A stretch of DNA of 64,000 nt from Balanoglossus misakiensis (lineage: Eukaryota > Hemichordata): the NCBI GenBank assembly GCA_040954595.2, contig CM082596.2, positions 1,922,001 through 1,986,000 of the forward strand, written 5' to 3'. Of the stretch, positions 13,411 through 25,465 are shown one piece after another. Every line of letters starts with the position of its first letter. Position 1 is the stretch's first letter. Under the pieces are notes generated by a model, which was not told where the DNA came from, ran no database searches, and saw only the letters and a program-made list of their open reading frames with translations. Both the position numbers and the translations under genes were made by a program.

Positions 13411-16400
13411 CTATTTCACAGGTGACTTGCGTCCGTTTGTTGACTGGTCTTTCGAATTCTCTCCATTCTGCTGTTTTGACTGCTCGTTCGAAGAACTGTC
13501 AGATTTTGGAGACTGCTGGGGTGCAGCATGTTTTTGTGATAACTGTCTCTGAGGTTGTGGCTGTGACTGTTTTGCACCAGCTTTTTGCTGCGACTGATTT
13601 TGTTGTGCTTGTTGTTGTTGTACTGGAGATGGTGGAGGAGCTTTTTTAGTGGGCTTCAGTGCCAACATCTGGGCATAACTCGGCTTAGTTCCGCCGATAT
13701 TCTGCCCTTCCTCCTGTAAATGGTGAAAAGAATTTCATATTAACTAACATGCAACATTCCATTCAGTGTACACCTAATACACCAGGACCAAAGTCAGACA
13801 AGATTACTGCCCAGATTCAATATTATCTGTTCGTCTGATGTTCGACTAAACCATGGCCGTGAAAGGGTTAATTCAGCCACATGACTGGTCACATACCTGT
13901 TTTTGAGCTGTAGAGTTGGCAGTGCTACTTTGTTGGTTTGTTTTTCCAACAGCTGCAGTAGTAGTAGTTGTAGTTGTAGTAGTGGTGGCGATGGCAGAGG
14001 TGGTATCTTTACTTGTCCCATCATCTGGAGTAGTTTGATTGACTTTCGGAGCAGTAGGCGAAGCAGGGGGAGATCCACTATGCCTCTGTGTCGCCTCAGT
14101 ACCAGTAGATGGCGACTGACTCGCTTGTACAGTCTGGTTGTTATCCAAAGGTCTGACAGTACGCTGAGGGTTAAATTTAGAAAAATATATTAATTTATCA
14201 TTCACACATGTATTTCTCATTCCTTTTCAATCATTGTTTTGCAGATAAAGAAAAACTAGTCTGATGAAGGTACAGGCCTCGACTTTGTACACTTCAATAT
14301 CTACTTGCTGCGAATGTTTTCGGTGTTCTATATATATACCTGTTTTCCACCTATATAAAATAAGCAAAGAACAAGACTAACCTTAGGGTCTTTAACACCT
14401 TTCAGTATATCTGCCAACATAGTCTTCTTGGTTTCTGTCTCCTCAGTTTTCACCACATTCTCTCGGCCAGGCAGCGGTGGAAACGAAGATGGAGCAAAAT
14501 CCAGTTTGGGTGAGGGTGGTTTGGGCTGGTCCTCGCGTCTATCACTTGAGTTCCTTCTCCTGGGACCCTCGTCTTCTCTCCTCCTCCCCCGTCGACTAAA
14601 CCCACCCCGCCTGTCAATTCAGGAAAATGAATTTTAGTCAAGCTTGTATTTAGTTACCTTGTGCATCACACACTGCTTTGGGGAAACTTTGGGTGGGTGG
14701 GGGGGTGGGGGAATCTCATGCAAAATATATAGAACTTGTTATTATAGGTCAGGGCCCTTTTGACAAGACCCTGACCTGTGGTTCAACTGCACATAATGTC
14801 TATAATCGTCATTTAACTGTTATTGATACTTCACTGTAATACTGTAAGCAGTAAAATAATATCACGCCATTTATATTGCTAACACATGGACTATCTGTAT
14901 GTCCTGGGGCAATACTTTGAAGAGAGAATGTTTATAGCATTACTTTGCATAGGAAAAAGATGACTGGGTCAACAAGGGGGAATAGCCTATTGAGCATACA
15001 TGTACATGTCAGTAAAGTGTTTCATTTTCTGCCAAATTACTCTGGGTGTGGACAAGTCAAAATGAAATACAAATGGAAAGCTACAGAAGTCTACAGACAT
15101 GACACATAATCAAATGGTATTTACCTTGGTGGATTTGCTGCCGCGTAATTCATTGAGTCTTGTTGGCCTAGTTTGGGAGATGTATTATCTCGCCGTCCTC
15201 TGTAAGTTCCGTTCTCCCTGTCCATGTCTCGTCTATCACCATTGTCTCGCGATGTCCGGGGACTGACATTATGCGTACCATTGGCAGTACTATTCCTATC
15301 GTGAGGTGACCGTGGAATCTCATGGTTGTTATTGCGCTCCAGAGATCTCTCGTCTTGTATACTTGATGTCCTTTGGTGAGTCTTGGTTTGGTTTCTGCTT
15401 CCATGAAAATAAGACAAACATATTTTGAACGTCAGTGCAGGAAGTGGGTTCTAATCTTACAAGTCAATGACATTTTCCCTTGACCGTCACTGTTTAGAGA
15501 TAACATTTAATATACATATCATCCAGTACACAATATGGAAATATAACATATTTGCTATCGATTTTTTTTAATATTGTTTCCCTAACAGGTGTTATCAGCT
15601 AACTTTGAACAATGGATACATACCTGTTCCTGTTTCCTTGATAGCCATATCTTCCTACAGCTATGGGATGCTGATGGAATTTATTTTGTGGTGCCATTCC
15701 ATTGCCAGGAAAGGGTGCCTGGTGTGGAAAAATCAGATACATTTCCAGATTAGAAAGTTCACCTGGAAACCTGTATTGGCTAGAGGAGTGTCATTCACCA
15801 AACTGTTTAGAAAATAAACCACAGATCTGGAAGCTGTTTGCAATAACTTGAAATCGTCAAATTCACACCATGCAGGAATACTCACCATGGGGGTTTCGTA
15901 AAATGGAGGGGGACTGGTGGGCCACTGCTGTGGTATCACATTGGGATTAGGGTAGAAGGCAAACGGTTGTTGAGCACCATTAATGATTGGTGAAACAGGA
16001 CTATATTGGAACTGTTGCTGAGGGTATATGCTGGTAGGCGTTGTGGCTGTTGTCTGGGGTGTCGCTGGCGTTGTCGGTGTTCGTAATCCATTCATCTTTG
16101 CCGAGTAACTTTGGAGTGGTTTAGCTTTTATCCTGGCCTGAAAATGAAAGTCACAGATCATAGAATTTACCAGCATACTCTGCAATTACTGTCAGGCAAA
16201 ATTGCATGCTGTCACTGGTATGACTGAAATCATTTGCCAAAATGACGGGACAGTCCCAGTGCAAAATAAATTATCTCTAGATGCCTTACTTCATTTAAAA
16301 TTGATTGACTTCAAATGACCGAGTGTTTATAGAGCAGAGCAGTAGATAGTAGGCATGTGTCATTTTATGTCCAAAAATCATCAGAGGGGAAATGTGGTAA

Positions 16401-19400
16401 TATTTACCATAATTGGTCTTCCTCTGAAGGTCTGGACTTCTTCCCGTAGGTACTTGTAGGCATTCTGAGCATCAGCCTCTGAATCAAACGTGACATACCA
16501 GTTGCAATTGTGAGCGAACTCACAACGTGCAAACCTGGGACAGTTTTCACCTGAGAATAATGCTTTCACTTCCTAAAAAGTAAACGAAAGAAATGAGAAC
16601 GTTAAAGCACTTGAACCAAATATGTCAACAGTGATAAAAAAGAAAATAGAGGTGAAAGGGTTAAGGATGACACAGGCAAAACCCTATCATTTTCAATATA
16701 TAAATTGATTACACCATTATCTCCTCACAGCATTCATATCAAGTGTCAGTAAAACTCCAGGACTCTTCAGTTAAGTTTGTTAAGGAGTATTTCAAGGTCG
16801 CATCTGCCGTTGTACGCTATAATCTTTGTTATATTCCACAACAATCTGATGACAACTGACATTTGATAACAGCAAGGGTAATCGTTCATCATTTACTCCC
16901 TTGAAACTTCAGTGCTCACCTCAAGAGGAGTTGCGTCAGGAATTTCTCGTAACATCACTATACATCTTTTCGTAATTGGCCGAACTCTCTCCCCTTGATC
17001 ATCTACTTGTAAATAAGGAGACTCTGAAGACATAAAAACAAAACGCAAATTAGTGTTGAACATTTTCTTACGCAGATTCTTGTTTTCATCCAAATAAAAT
17101 TCATGAAACACTGAATATATCTTTGGTCTGCCTGCTCAATACTTTTAATAGCATATTGTACTAAGCTATAAAAGATGATTAAATGGCAACACTGCAGCTG
17201 TTACCTTAATATTACCAAAGCAGATATACATACAAAACTCGATATGTTCTGGACAATCGAAGCTTTCACATTTGTTTAATTTTATGACAATTTCTGTGTG
17301 TTACATATATCTGTACAACTGAGATGTAGTTTTCGTGAATAACCTATAAAAAGCACAGGTGATAAATATCACAGGATTGGATAACTGCTGGCAGAGGTAC
17401 AGCCTATCATTTGGATTAAAACGCAACCAATCAGCTGTCAATTTACTGGTTGAAAATACTATTTTGGTCTTCTGCTTTTTGATGAATTCTTAGCTATAAG
17501 AATTGACAGCTTGAGCAGATACCAGTTTTTAAAACAACATGAATACGCACCTCTGAGAACGTCAATTATCAGGTTAATGTCACTTGTTAGTCTCTTGACA
17601 GCATTGAAATTGGCTATGGTCCATATTGGTACATACTGGTCTGAGTCCATTTGTGACCGGAGATATGTATCACTGGCTAAGTTTTCTCTGCAAGAAGAAA
17701 ACATTCAAAACACATTAAACTTTACCAACTTGCAATACAATACAACAAGCCACACTGAAATAATTTCAGCAATTCCAAAATCATTCAGCATGAAAATGTG
17801 TTTGACTCACCTTGAAAAATAGTACTCTAATTGATATCTGAGCATCTCTCGAAGGCTATCCTCTTTAGTGCGAGAATTGTCCGGAGCCAGCTCATCCCCT
17901 GAGACTAATTGTCCCTCTGTACTTGGGGTATACGTCATCTCGGTTGTGGTATAACCATTGACTGTCAGATGAGCAATGGGTATTGGTGACTCAGCTGGGG
18001 ATGGGAATACAGCTGCCCCTGTGGTATATTTGCTGCTCACATCCCCGTTGATTTGGTATGGACCTGAGAAATTGAAAACACAAACGTGTCATGAATACAG
18101 ATGTGATTATCAATGGTGTACGTTAATAAAACACTGTCATTACATAAGTTGAATGTCTAGTACAGAAATCTGCTCGAAAAATCACTTTTGGCTGAAAATC
18201 ACACACATTCAATGAACACTTCTGAACAATAATACAAAATCACCATATACTATTTCTACACAAATATTTTTAAATGGACTGACAGATGTCTACATGCTTG
18301 CTGAGTTGGTGAGCAATAATATTTTGAAGAGTTAACCCCAGAGGCCATGTCTGGTTGCCTTGATTGCATTTGTGTCGCATGACTCATTTCAATCACTGAT
18401 GTTTAAGTTAAACTGTTCAGAGGTTTTCAAAACAGGTTACTTTATTTTATGTCAGCATTAGAGAGGGACAAAAGGAACAAATAATGCTACACTTGGAAAG
18501 TTTCCACTGGTGATACGAGTAGGGATTCTGCTGGAGTTTGGTTGAAAAAAAAAACAGAATTTCATTCTGGGAACTACAGTAATATTGACGTTTCCTTGAA
18601 CTGACTGCACTGATAGACTGAGGGGTATTCCCAGTAATATAACTACAGAACCCTCATAAATTGTACTTGCATCAGGGGTCAAGTAGTAACAGTTCATGAA
18701 CAGGCAAAACATTGCTATGTTATTCTGAAAAATTCAAAGCATCCATAACACAGTGAACTAGTTACTATATAAGGAAATAAACTTTAAAACAGGAGGAAAG
18801 ATTATCAAAGGTAGAAAAAGCCTAAAAATAATAAGTATTGTCTCTTTCCCAAAGCATTTATAACCCTTTCACCCTCAGTTCCTCTTTAGAGGTCTAACCT
18901 TACCATATGTTTGGACTGAACCATGGTGGTGAAAGGGTTAAAGGTCCATGATTTGACGATATAATCAATAGACCTTTTGTCTGTAAACTTAATTGTTCAG
19001 TGGGAAACAAAAGCTAAGCTGCATACACATCTCCCAGTTAATTCTCACTGTTTGTTTTTTATCAACACAACTGTGTAGCCAGTATTGTTGAATAGACATT
19101 ATCATGCTTACTTTTCTGGCATGATGTTCTTTGATGGGAGTTAACTGTGAGAAGATTACTTTTCATAAACTTGTGAATCTATAAAATCCATCATTCCACT
19201 TACCCTGTATTGCTGCTACCTGCGAGGGTGAGGAGGAGTTACTATTGCCTTGCTCCTGCCAGGAGGCATCACCATTATCAAGCGTCTGTGTTGTTGTTGT
19301 TGTTGTTGAAGCAGTTGGTGAAGTTGGAAGCGTTGTCTTAGGACCCTGGAATACCTTGGCATTCGGATTGAGAGTTGGTGTCTTTGGAGTGACCTGCAAA

Positions 19401-22400
19401 GTAATAAAAGATAATGCAGTTGTCATTTCTTTGTCAACATTTTATTAGCTATAGCCAAGCAATGAGGGATCTCCCAACACTTTGTCTGCTCAGCTAAGCC
19501 TTTCATGAACGTAAATAACAACGACATCAACTACAATATTTTCTCGTTTCTGGCAGTGTAACAAACCACAAACCATTTATTGAATGTGAACCAACATGCT
19601 TTTGTGGTTGATTTCCCGCCAGAGTTAAGGCCATGTTATCAACCGGGACTACTTTCCAAAGTGACCTCTGTATTCCTCCACCACACTTAGTGGTCATTAA
19701 AAGGGGTGGTCAGGACACAAGATCTGATGTCATTGTATTTCATTGTAAGTCATGTGCATAACAATAAGAAAGTAGCAGACAATAGTTACCTAGGACAACA
19801 ATGGCAGGTGTGCAGAAAAGCCAGTGTACTATGACGTTCACTGGTGGGTTGTTTACTACAGTAAATCCACGGGTATGAACCACACACTCAATACACACAC
19901 CCACCAGCATTACATGTAACATAATTATCAGCATAATGAGATACCATCAAGTCTAACACAGAAATCTAAAAACAAAATTTTACAAAATGTTCACACAATG
20001 ATATTACATGGCATGTTCATTCATTGTTGTGCCATCTTGTAAACATTTTCCTGAATAGATATACTTGCAACAGAAAATGTTTATATTTCAATGCATCTAA
20101 CTTCCGAAATACAAATTAGATTTAGAGCTTAAATGACCTTTGACATCTTCTACCACCAAGTAAGTAAACGTGAAAATATTACAACAGAAAACAAGGCAGA
20201 ATGTCTGCTCTACTTATGGACACAGCCAAAGGCCAGCACCTACACCCAGTCTGAATTATGTCAATAGAAACCAATCAAATTACTTCCCTGATTCCATTGA
20301 ATTATTCTAAATATTTGAACTGCACGTGTACATACTAAAATTCACTATCTAATGCCATCCACTTCACCATAACCAAAGATTGTAATCAAACATTTACTGT
20401 TGTAAACATGTGGAGTACAAATGTACTATAAATCTATTTGAAAGTAACAAAAGCGTCAAATTATATTTGTCTCATACATGTACTATCCTGTACAACATAC
20501 AATTTATATCTGAAGCTCTGCAATACCTGCTTTTGTTTACACTCACTTCAACTTAACAGGCCATGTCATTTGCATGACAGTCCAGTTGTTATGATAATGA
20601 GTTTATCAGCTGATTCTCATTAATTAAGTTATTGTTCTGGGAAGAACACTGGACTACATACAGATTTCTCCACTGGTACAACTGTTTTTCTTGCAGTCAT
20701 TAAATGATGTAATGTAGGAATGCGTCACTGGGCATCACCTTGGACGAAACAACTATTCAAGAACCTCTTGCAGTGAACTTGCACGTGCATATTTTAATCG
20801 TTTAAATGTATTGTTATTTACACAGTAAATCACTGGGAGTACAGAGTTCACGAATGGGGACAACCCTAAAATGCTATAGTAAACATATTTTGGTTGGGCC
20901 AGGTCTGGTCAAATGCCATGGCAGACACCTGTTGAGATTTTCAGGTCAACCAAACAGCATGTTGGCAGGTGTACTTTGAGCTTATCAAATGTCAATACCT
21001 GTTGCACAAATTCTCATTTAGTACAACACAGAAAAATTACTGACCTACAGACAACCTTGTGACACCTGTAAACCCAGCCAAAAGCCTAGAGCAGGGAAAT
21101 AACTGTAGTATCAGTTGACTGGTCTGTACTTGTAAGATAAAGATCACTAGTGGTACAGGTACGAGTTAAGTACAATACTGTATACTGGTCAATTTAATGA
21201 AATAGTATTTTGATTGATTAGACAACATGATGCATCTGGAACTATGACATGTTTGTGGCAATCAAACCATTTACTCAACATAAAAATGCCAGTTTCAATC
21301 GCTTCACATGATGACTACCTCTGACAATAATTTTACAATAAAACTTCAGTATTCCTTCTATGAATGCTGACTGACAGGCAAATTAAATGCACGCACATCA
21401 TGGTGAGGGGTATCTTAATAATATTGGGACACGGTACATGCAGTTCGTTTCACACGTATGCAACCGACAACAGGTAATAACATGAAACAATTGTTGATTG
21501 AGACTACTTAGGATGCTGAAAAACAGCACAGACTAACATTTACCATCAGAGGGCCTCTTCTTATTGCCATAAAAGGAAATGAACGTCTGCATGTGTTAGT
21601 TGACCCTTGACACGACAGAACGTCATGTGAACTCACTGGCAACATGTTAGCAGCACATTTTTTCCATATGGCTGGCAAATCAGGGACATTTTTAAAATGT
21701 TAGAAACATCACAGCAAAATTTCTTGTGTAACAGACACAAAATGTAATTCATTTTCTATATTTTACCAAATTCAGGCTCCTGGGCTCTAAGGAGAAATGT
21801 GATGCAGTAATTATTGCAGGGGGAGGGGGACGTGAAAATAATATAGTTTCTTTATGTGACGTCTAGTAGACACGTGGGTAATTGCACAAAGAAAGATCTG
21901 GGGTGGGGTGTCCTAGAACAAGTATTTGTGGTACAGGTACATGTAATTATTGACAAACAGGTAAAACGAAATATATTCTTGAACTTTCACCCTTCTGTTT
22001 GCCAAGCAGTCTGAGCATTAGGTAAAAGGTAGATTACTCTTTCAAAGGTATTGCCCACATACACAGCAAACAAAGCTAGGTTACAAATGAGCGTTGTTCT
22101 CAACAAGATATTTGATAACGATGTAAATGTCCCTTCCAAGTTTAAAGCTCCTAATTTTATGTGTTTTTATTTGTCGATCCTTTCAGAAATGTAGCTCATT
22201 TAGACAATCCCTTCTACAAAGAAATTGATCTCTTCTACAGCTTGGCCTGTAAAAGCTTTACGGTGCTTACTTGTGAATGAATGGTTTGTAAATGAACCAT
22301 GAATATGAAAAGGAGTATCAACAAACTCAACAAGAGTTGGTACCTGACACAGAGTAACCTGGACAACTAGAGCATGTGATGTGACCCTGGCTCATGTCCA

Positions 22401-25400
22401 TCGAGGCCATCACATGTCATCAAGAACACACTACACAAAGGTTGCATGGATCTAACAAGTCTCGGTGAACAGACACACCCCCAACTGGGATATCTCGCTG
22501 TCTAGCCTCTTTTGTAAATGTGGGAGAGACATTTTTTTTTGTTATCTGCAAGGTTATCAGGACCAGCAGAAAATCAAAGAGGATGCCTTTTTTCTTTGCA
22601 TAGGATAGATTAATCTTTCCATGTACAAACTATGTCTCATTTAGAGACCCAGGTAGGTACAAGTTCTAAAACAGAAGTGGTTCAGGTTATAGACTTACAC
22701 GAACTATCAAGTTCTGACAGAAAGTGATTAGTGACATACAATACAATATTGACAAAGAATTAAATAGATATTTAAATGTCAATTTCTTATAATTATTCCT
22801 GGGTATCAGTGTTATATCAGTAAAGCCACGTGTAACAAATCGGTAGCAGTTCATAATCCCTAACCCTAACATCTACAACATGCCAGCATGCTTTCTCCAT
22901 ATTCAATAGATTCGTTTGGTAAAGTGAGACAAGCATATAGGAAGCAGAAAAATGGGACAAGTGTATGTATGTAGGTTAAGTTTACTCCTGGTCAAATTCA
23001 AATTGAATTTCTAGTGATCGCCATGAAAGTTTTGTCAGCTCCAGGTAATACCTAAGGTTAAAGGTCACTTGGTCACACCTTGTAAAATGTACACAAATGA
23101 AATTTTGCCTGATGGCAATAAGATATGTACTATGCAAGTCTACTTACACAATTTAATTTTACCATAAACTCAGACAACTATCAGCAAGTAACACCGTCCA
23201 ACAATTCCATGAACATGCTAAATTTCACAGCCATGTGTTTCAAATACCTGTCAGAGAAATTAATTTAATTTGGCCAACCTTTTCATCAGACTTATCTCAC
23301 ATGTTTTAAAGCTAAAGTAAAGGACTGACAACAGGATACAATCTATGTGTCGCTAGATTGTAATAAAAGACAATGGATTACAACGAACTTGGATTTAAGC
23401 CATAAAACATGTTTATCAGACTTTTCAAAAGGCTTCAGCAAGTTGAGTCGTTACAAACATATTAAAATACGTGTACCCCTTAAAATCAAAGGCATCGCAA
23501 AAACGCGTGGTTAAAGACTAGCAAGAAGAACAGTGCAGTTTCATCCTACACGAGTTACAGAACCACATGGGGCCACATGTCAGGGTAATGCATAATTTAT
23601 GCATACTTATCACATTGGTTGAAATGGGACACATTGAACCTCAGTATGAAGAGATAACCTTTGTTTCTACTAAAAAGCTATTTAGAAATGAAAGGTACAA
23701 AATTAATAGAAAGGCCTTTCTGCATTCAATGTGCGCTACGTGTATATGGCCATACACCATACCTTGTGATTGAATTTCTAATGTAACTGAAATAAATGAT
23801 AATGATCATGTCCCAAATTACTTATGAATGAACTAGTTTCTTGTCTGAACTATCAGAAATTTCAGACACTTTTCAAGTTATCTTGATTGCACGCCAACCT
23901 AAAAACTGCTCTGTAATGCTGCATTAGCAAAGATCACTCTTCTAACATGCCACACCCCCTCAGAACACCCTTTCTGTGCCCCTTCCCTCAACGATCAGCT
24001 GTGACATCCATATGTCTGATCTGTTCTAACTTCTAAGAGTGGCCCAAGCTCCCAATTTGAAACACCTACAAAGTTCAAGTACTCTGGTACAATCAATCAG
24101 AAAGCAGCTTCAATGAATCCACCTCCAATCTATTTTACTACTAAGTATTTGAGGCCCTTCAATATCAAAAGGTCACCAAGCCAAAGGTCGGTCTGGTGAT
24201 GACCCTGTTTATCTTGTAAATACCACAGGTAACATGCATACTCACAAGTTGCTCAGAAGAGCCACCTGCAAGAAATCAGCTGCACATTTTTGATTGGTAA
24301 ACAGCCATTTCATTTTAAAACTTTCATATAATGCTAAATTATCGTAAAATTATTAGCTTGACGGTCAGGACAGTATCTTTATCGATAATGTTTAGCATAT
24401 CACAGCTGTTTAAAATACAAATTTTACCATTATCATTATTTTTTTATCACGGTTATCTCAACTCAAACCAGTTGAGTTGCAATCTCCCTTATTTGGTATG
24501 ATCAAGGTGTGCTTGCAATTGCTGAATTAAGTTAAATTTAATGCCTTGGTATCAGAAACATTACCAACTGTGATCTCAAGGGGAAGTCCAGTGTGAGGCA
24601 ATCCAATTCAACAGAAATATGTACACAATTCTGATGACTGATGATTCAATGTGTTTCATCAGCCAAAATATTACAAATTAATTTTAAATCCTCATAACCG
24701 ACAATTAACCAGTGTCTAGTATTGAAAGATGACGACGTTGTCCCTTTAAATCTATAATGGCCGCTATTAAATGGCAAAACGCTTGAATATCTGATATATT
24801 TACCACCATATGGTTATGCAGTAAAATTAGAAATAATTTTGCTGCATGTTTTAACTTCAGGCAGAAGTACATTTATGCCAACTACATATTAATGAACAAT
24901 TAATAAATGCCACCTATGTTGTGATTTATGACTAACGGGTTACACAGATTATGCCGAGTTGCTTTTCAGAGGGGGAACTGTGAGAGCAAAGGCATCTTGT
25001 ATTATCCCGTACATGTACCTATCCCCTTGTTTCTATTTACAGAGACAACCACACTATTTATACAATAAAAATGTTCCTGTGGCTAATGATTTTGTAGGGC
25101 TTCATCTGCTATATGTGGGTCAAGTTCAAACTAACTAATGTCGCTAGTGCCAGACAGCTAAAATTAGATAAAGTAAGTTCTCCTAGCCCTAACGGCGGGC
25201 TGTGCAGGGGAAACCATAATATCATGAACGTCATCGATTTCGTATGTCAGTTTCGACTACAGCCATTATCAACCATGCTGCTTCCGGGGTATACGTGTCC
25301 CCGCCCCATCTTGGCACGAAGCACTTGTATGCACCGCACCAAAATGTCTTTTTAAGCTGGCCAATACTATGCGAGGGTAAACGCTCCTAATGATAACATA

Positions 25401-25465
25401 TTTCATAATCTTACCGGTTGGTTGAGATGCAGCTCAGCCCCGCCGTTACCCCGGTCGGAAGTCAT
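13411..25465 (-). CDS. LARP4: La-related protein 4 (LARP4/LARP4B orthologue), complete, 12 coding exons
   Basis: LARP4 proteins bind poly(A) RNA and poly(A)-binding protein in the cytoplasm and stabilise mRNA. Coding exons: 25415-25465, 19204-19393, 17811-18063, 17551-17687, 16920-17023, 16408-16572, 15886-16137, 15624-15718, 15125-15394, 14382-14610, 13897-14163 and 13411-13713. All junctions keep phase and total 772 codons (771 aa; human LARP4 is about 724). A PAM2 motif LNPNAKVF sits at residues 25-32. The La motif covers about 150-230 ([14 protein letters not shown], then [15 protein letters not shown]), followed by an RRM at about 235-310 ([39 protein letters not shown]). Conserved FPPLPG lies near 560 and PSYAQM near 683. 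The tail is Thr- and Gln-rich. The start is the ATG at 25465 (MTSDRGNGG); its context is weak, and an upstream in-frame start or non-coding exon is possible. Intron 1 is 6 kb. Confidence 0.95.
13843..13872. mobile_element. Right-end fragment of the MITE-like element
   Basis: This fragment in the last LARP4 intron matches the right end of the 18861-18940 copy (CCATGG, then GTGAAAGGGTTAA). The left end is not recognisable. Confidence 0.45.
14690..14711 (+). other. Potential G-quadruplex tract in a LARP4 intron
   Basis: At least four runs of three or more G, separated by single T, lie on the plus strand, the non-transcribed partner of a C-rich pre-mRNA segment. The one-base loops fit a stable G4. 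Located in the intron between exons 15125-15394 and 14382-14610. Confidence 0.6.
16651..16664. mobile_element. Terminal fragment of the MITE-like element
   Basis: GGTGAAAGGGTTAA, identical to the right terminal repeat of the 18861-18940 copy, sits in the LARP4 intron between exons 16920-17023 and 16408-16572. No left end was found nearby. Confidence 0.35.
18861..18940. mobile_element. MITE-like element, intact copy in a LARP4 intron
   Basis: This 80-bp element has perfect 13-nt terminal inverted repeats (TAACCCTTTCACC and GGTGAAAGGGTTA). Its interior (CTTTAGAGGTCTAACCTTAC, then TTTGGACTGAACCATGG) is found in reverse orientation at 39824-39914. No coding capacity. Confidence 0.75.
19394..25414 (-). 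other. LARP4 intron 1
   Basis: A 6-kb intron separates the short N-terminal exon (donor CCG|GTAAGA at 25414) from the PAM2-encoding exon (acceptor TTTGCAG|GTC at 19394). ORFs inside are short and random. I saw no nested gene, RNA gene or long repeat. Confidence 0.75.
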
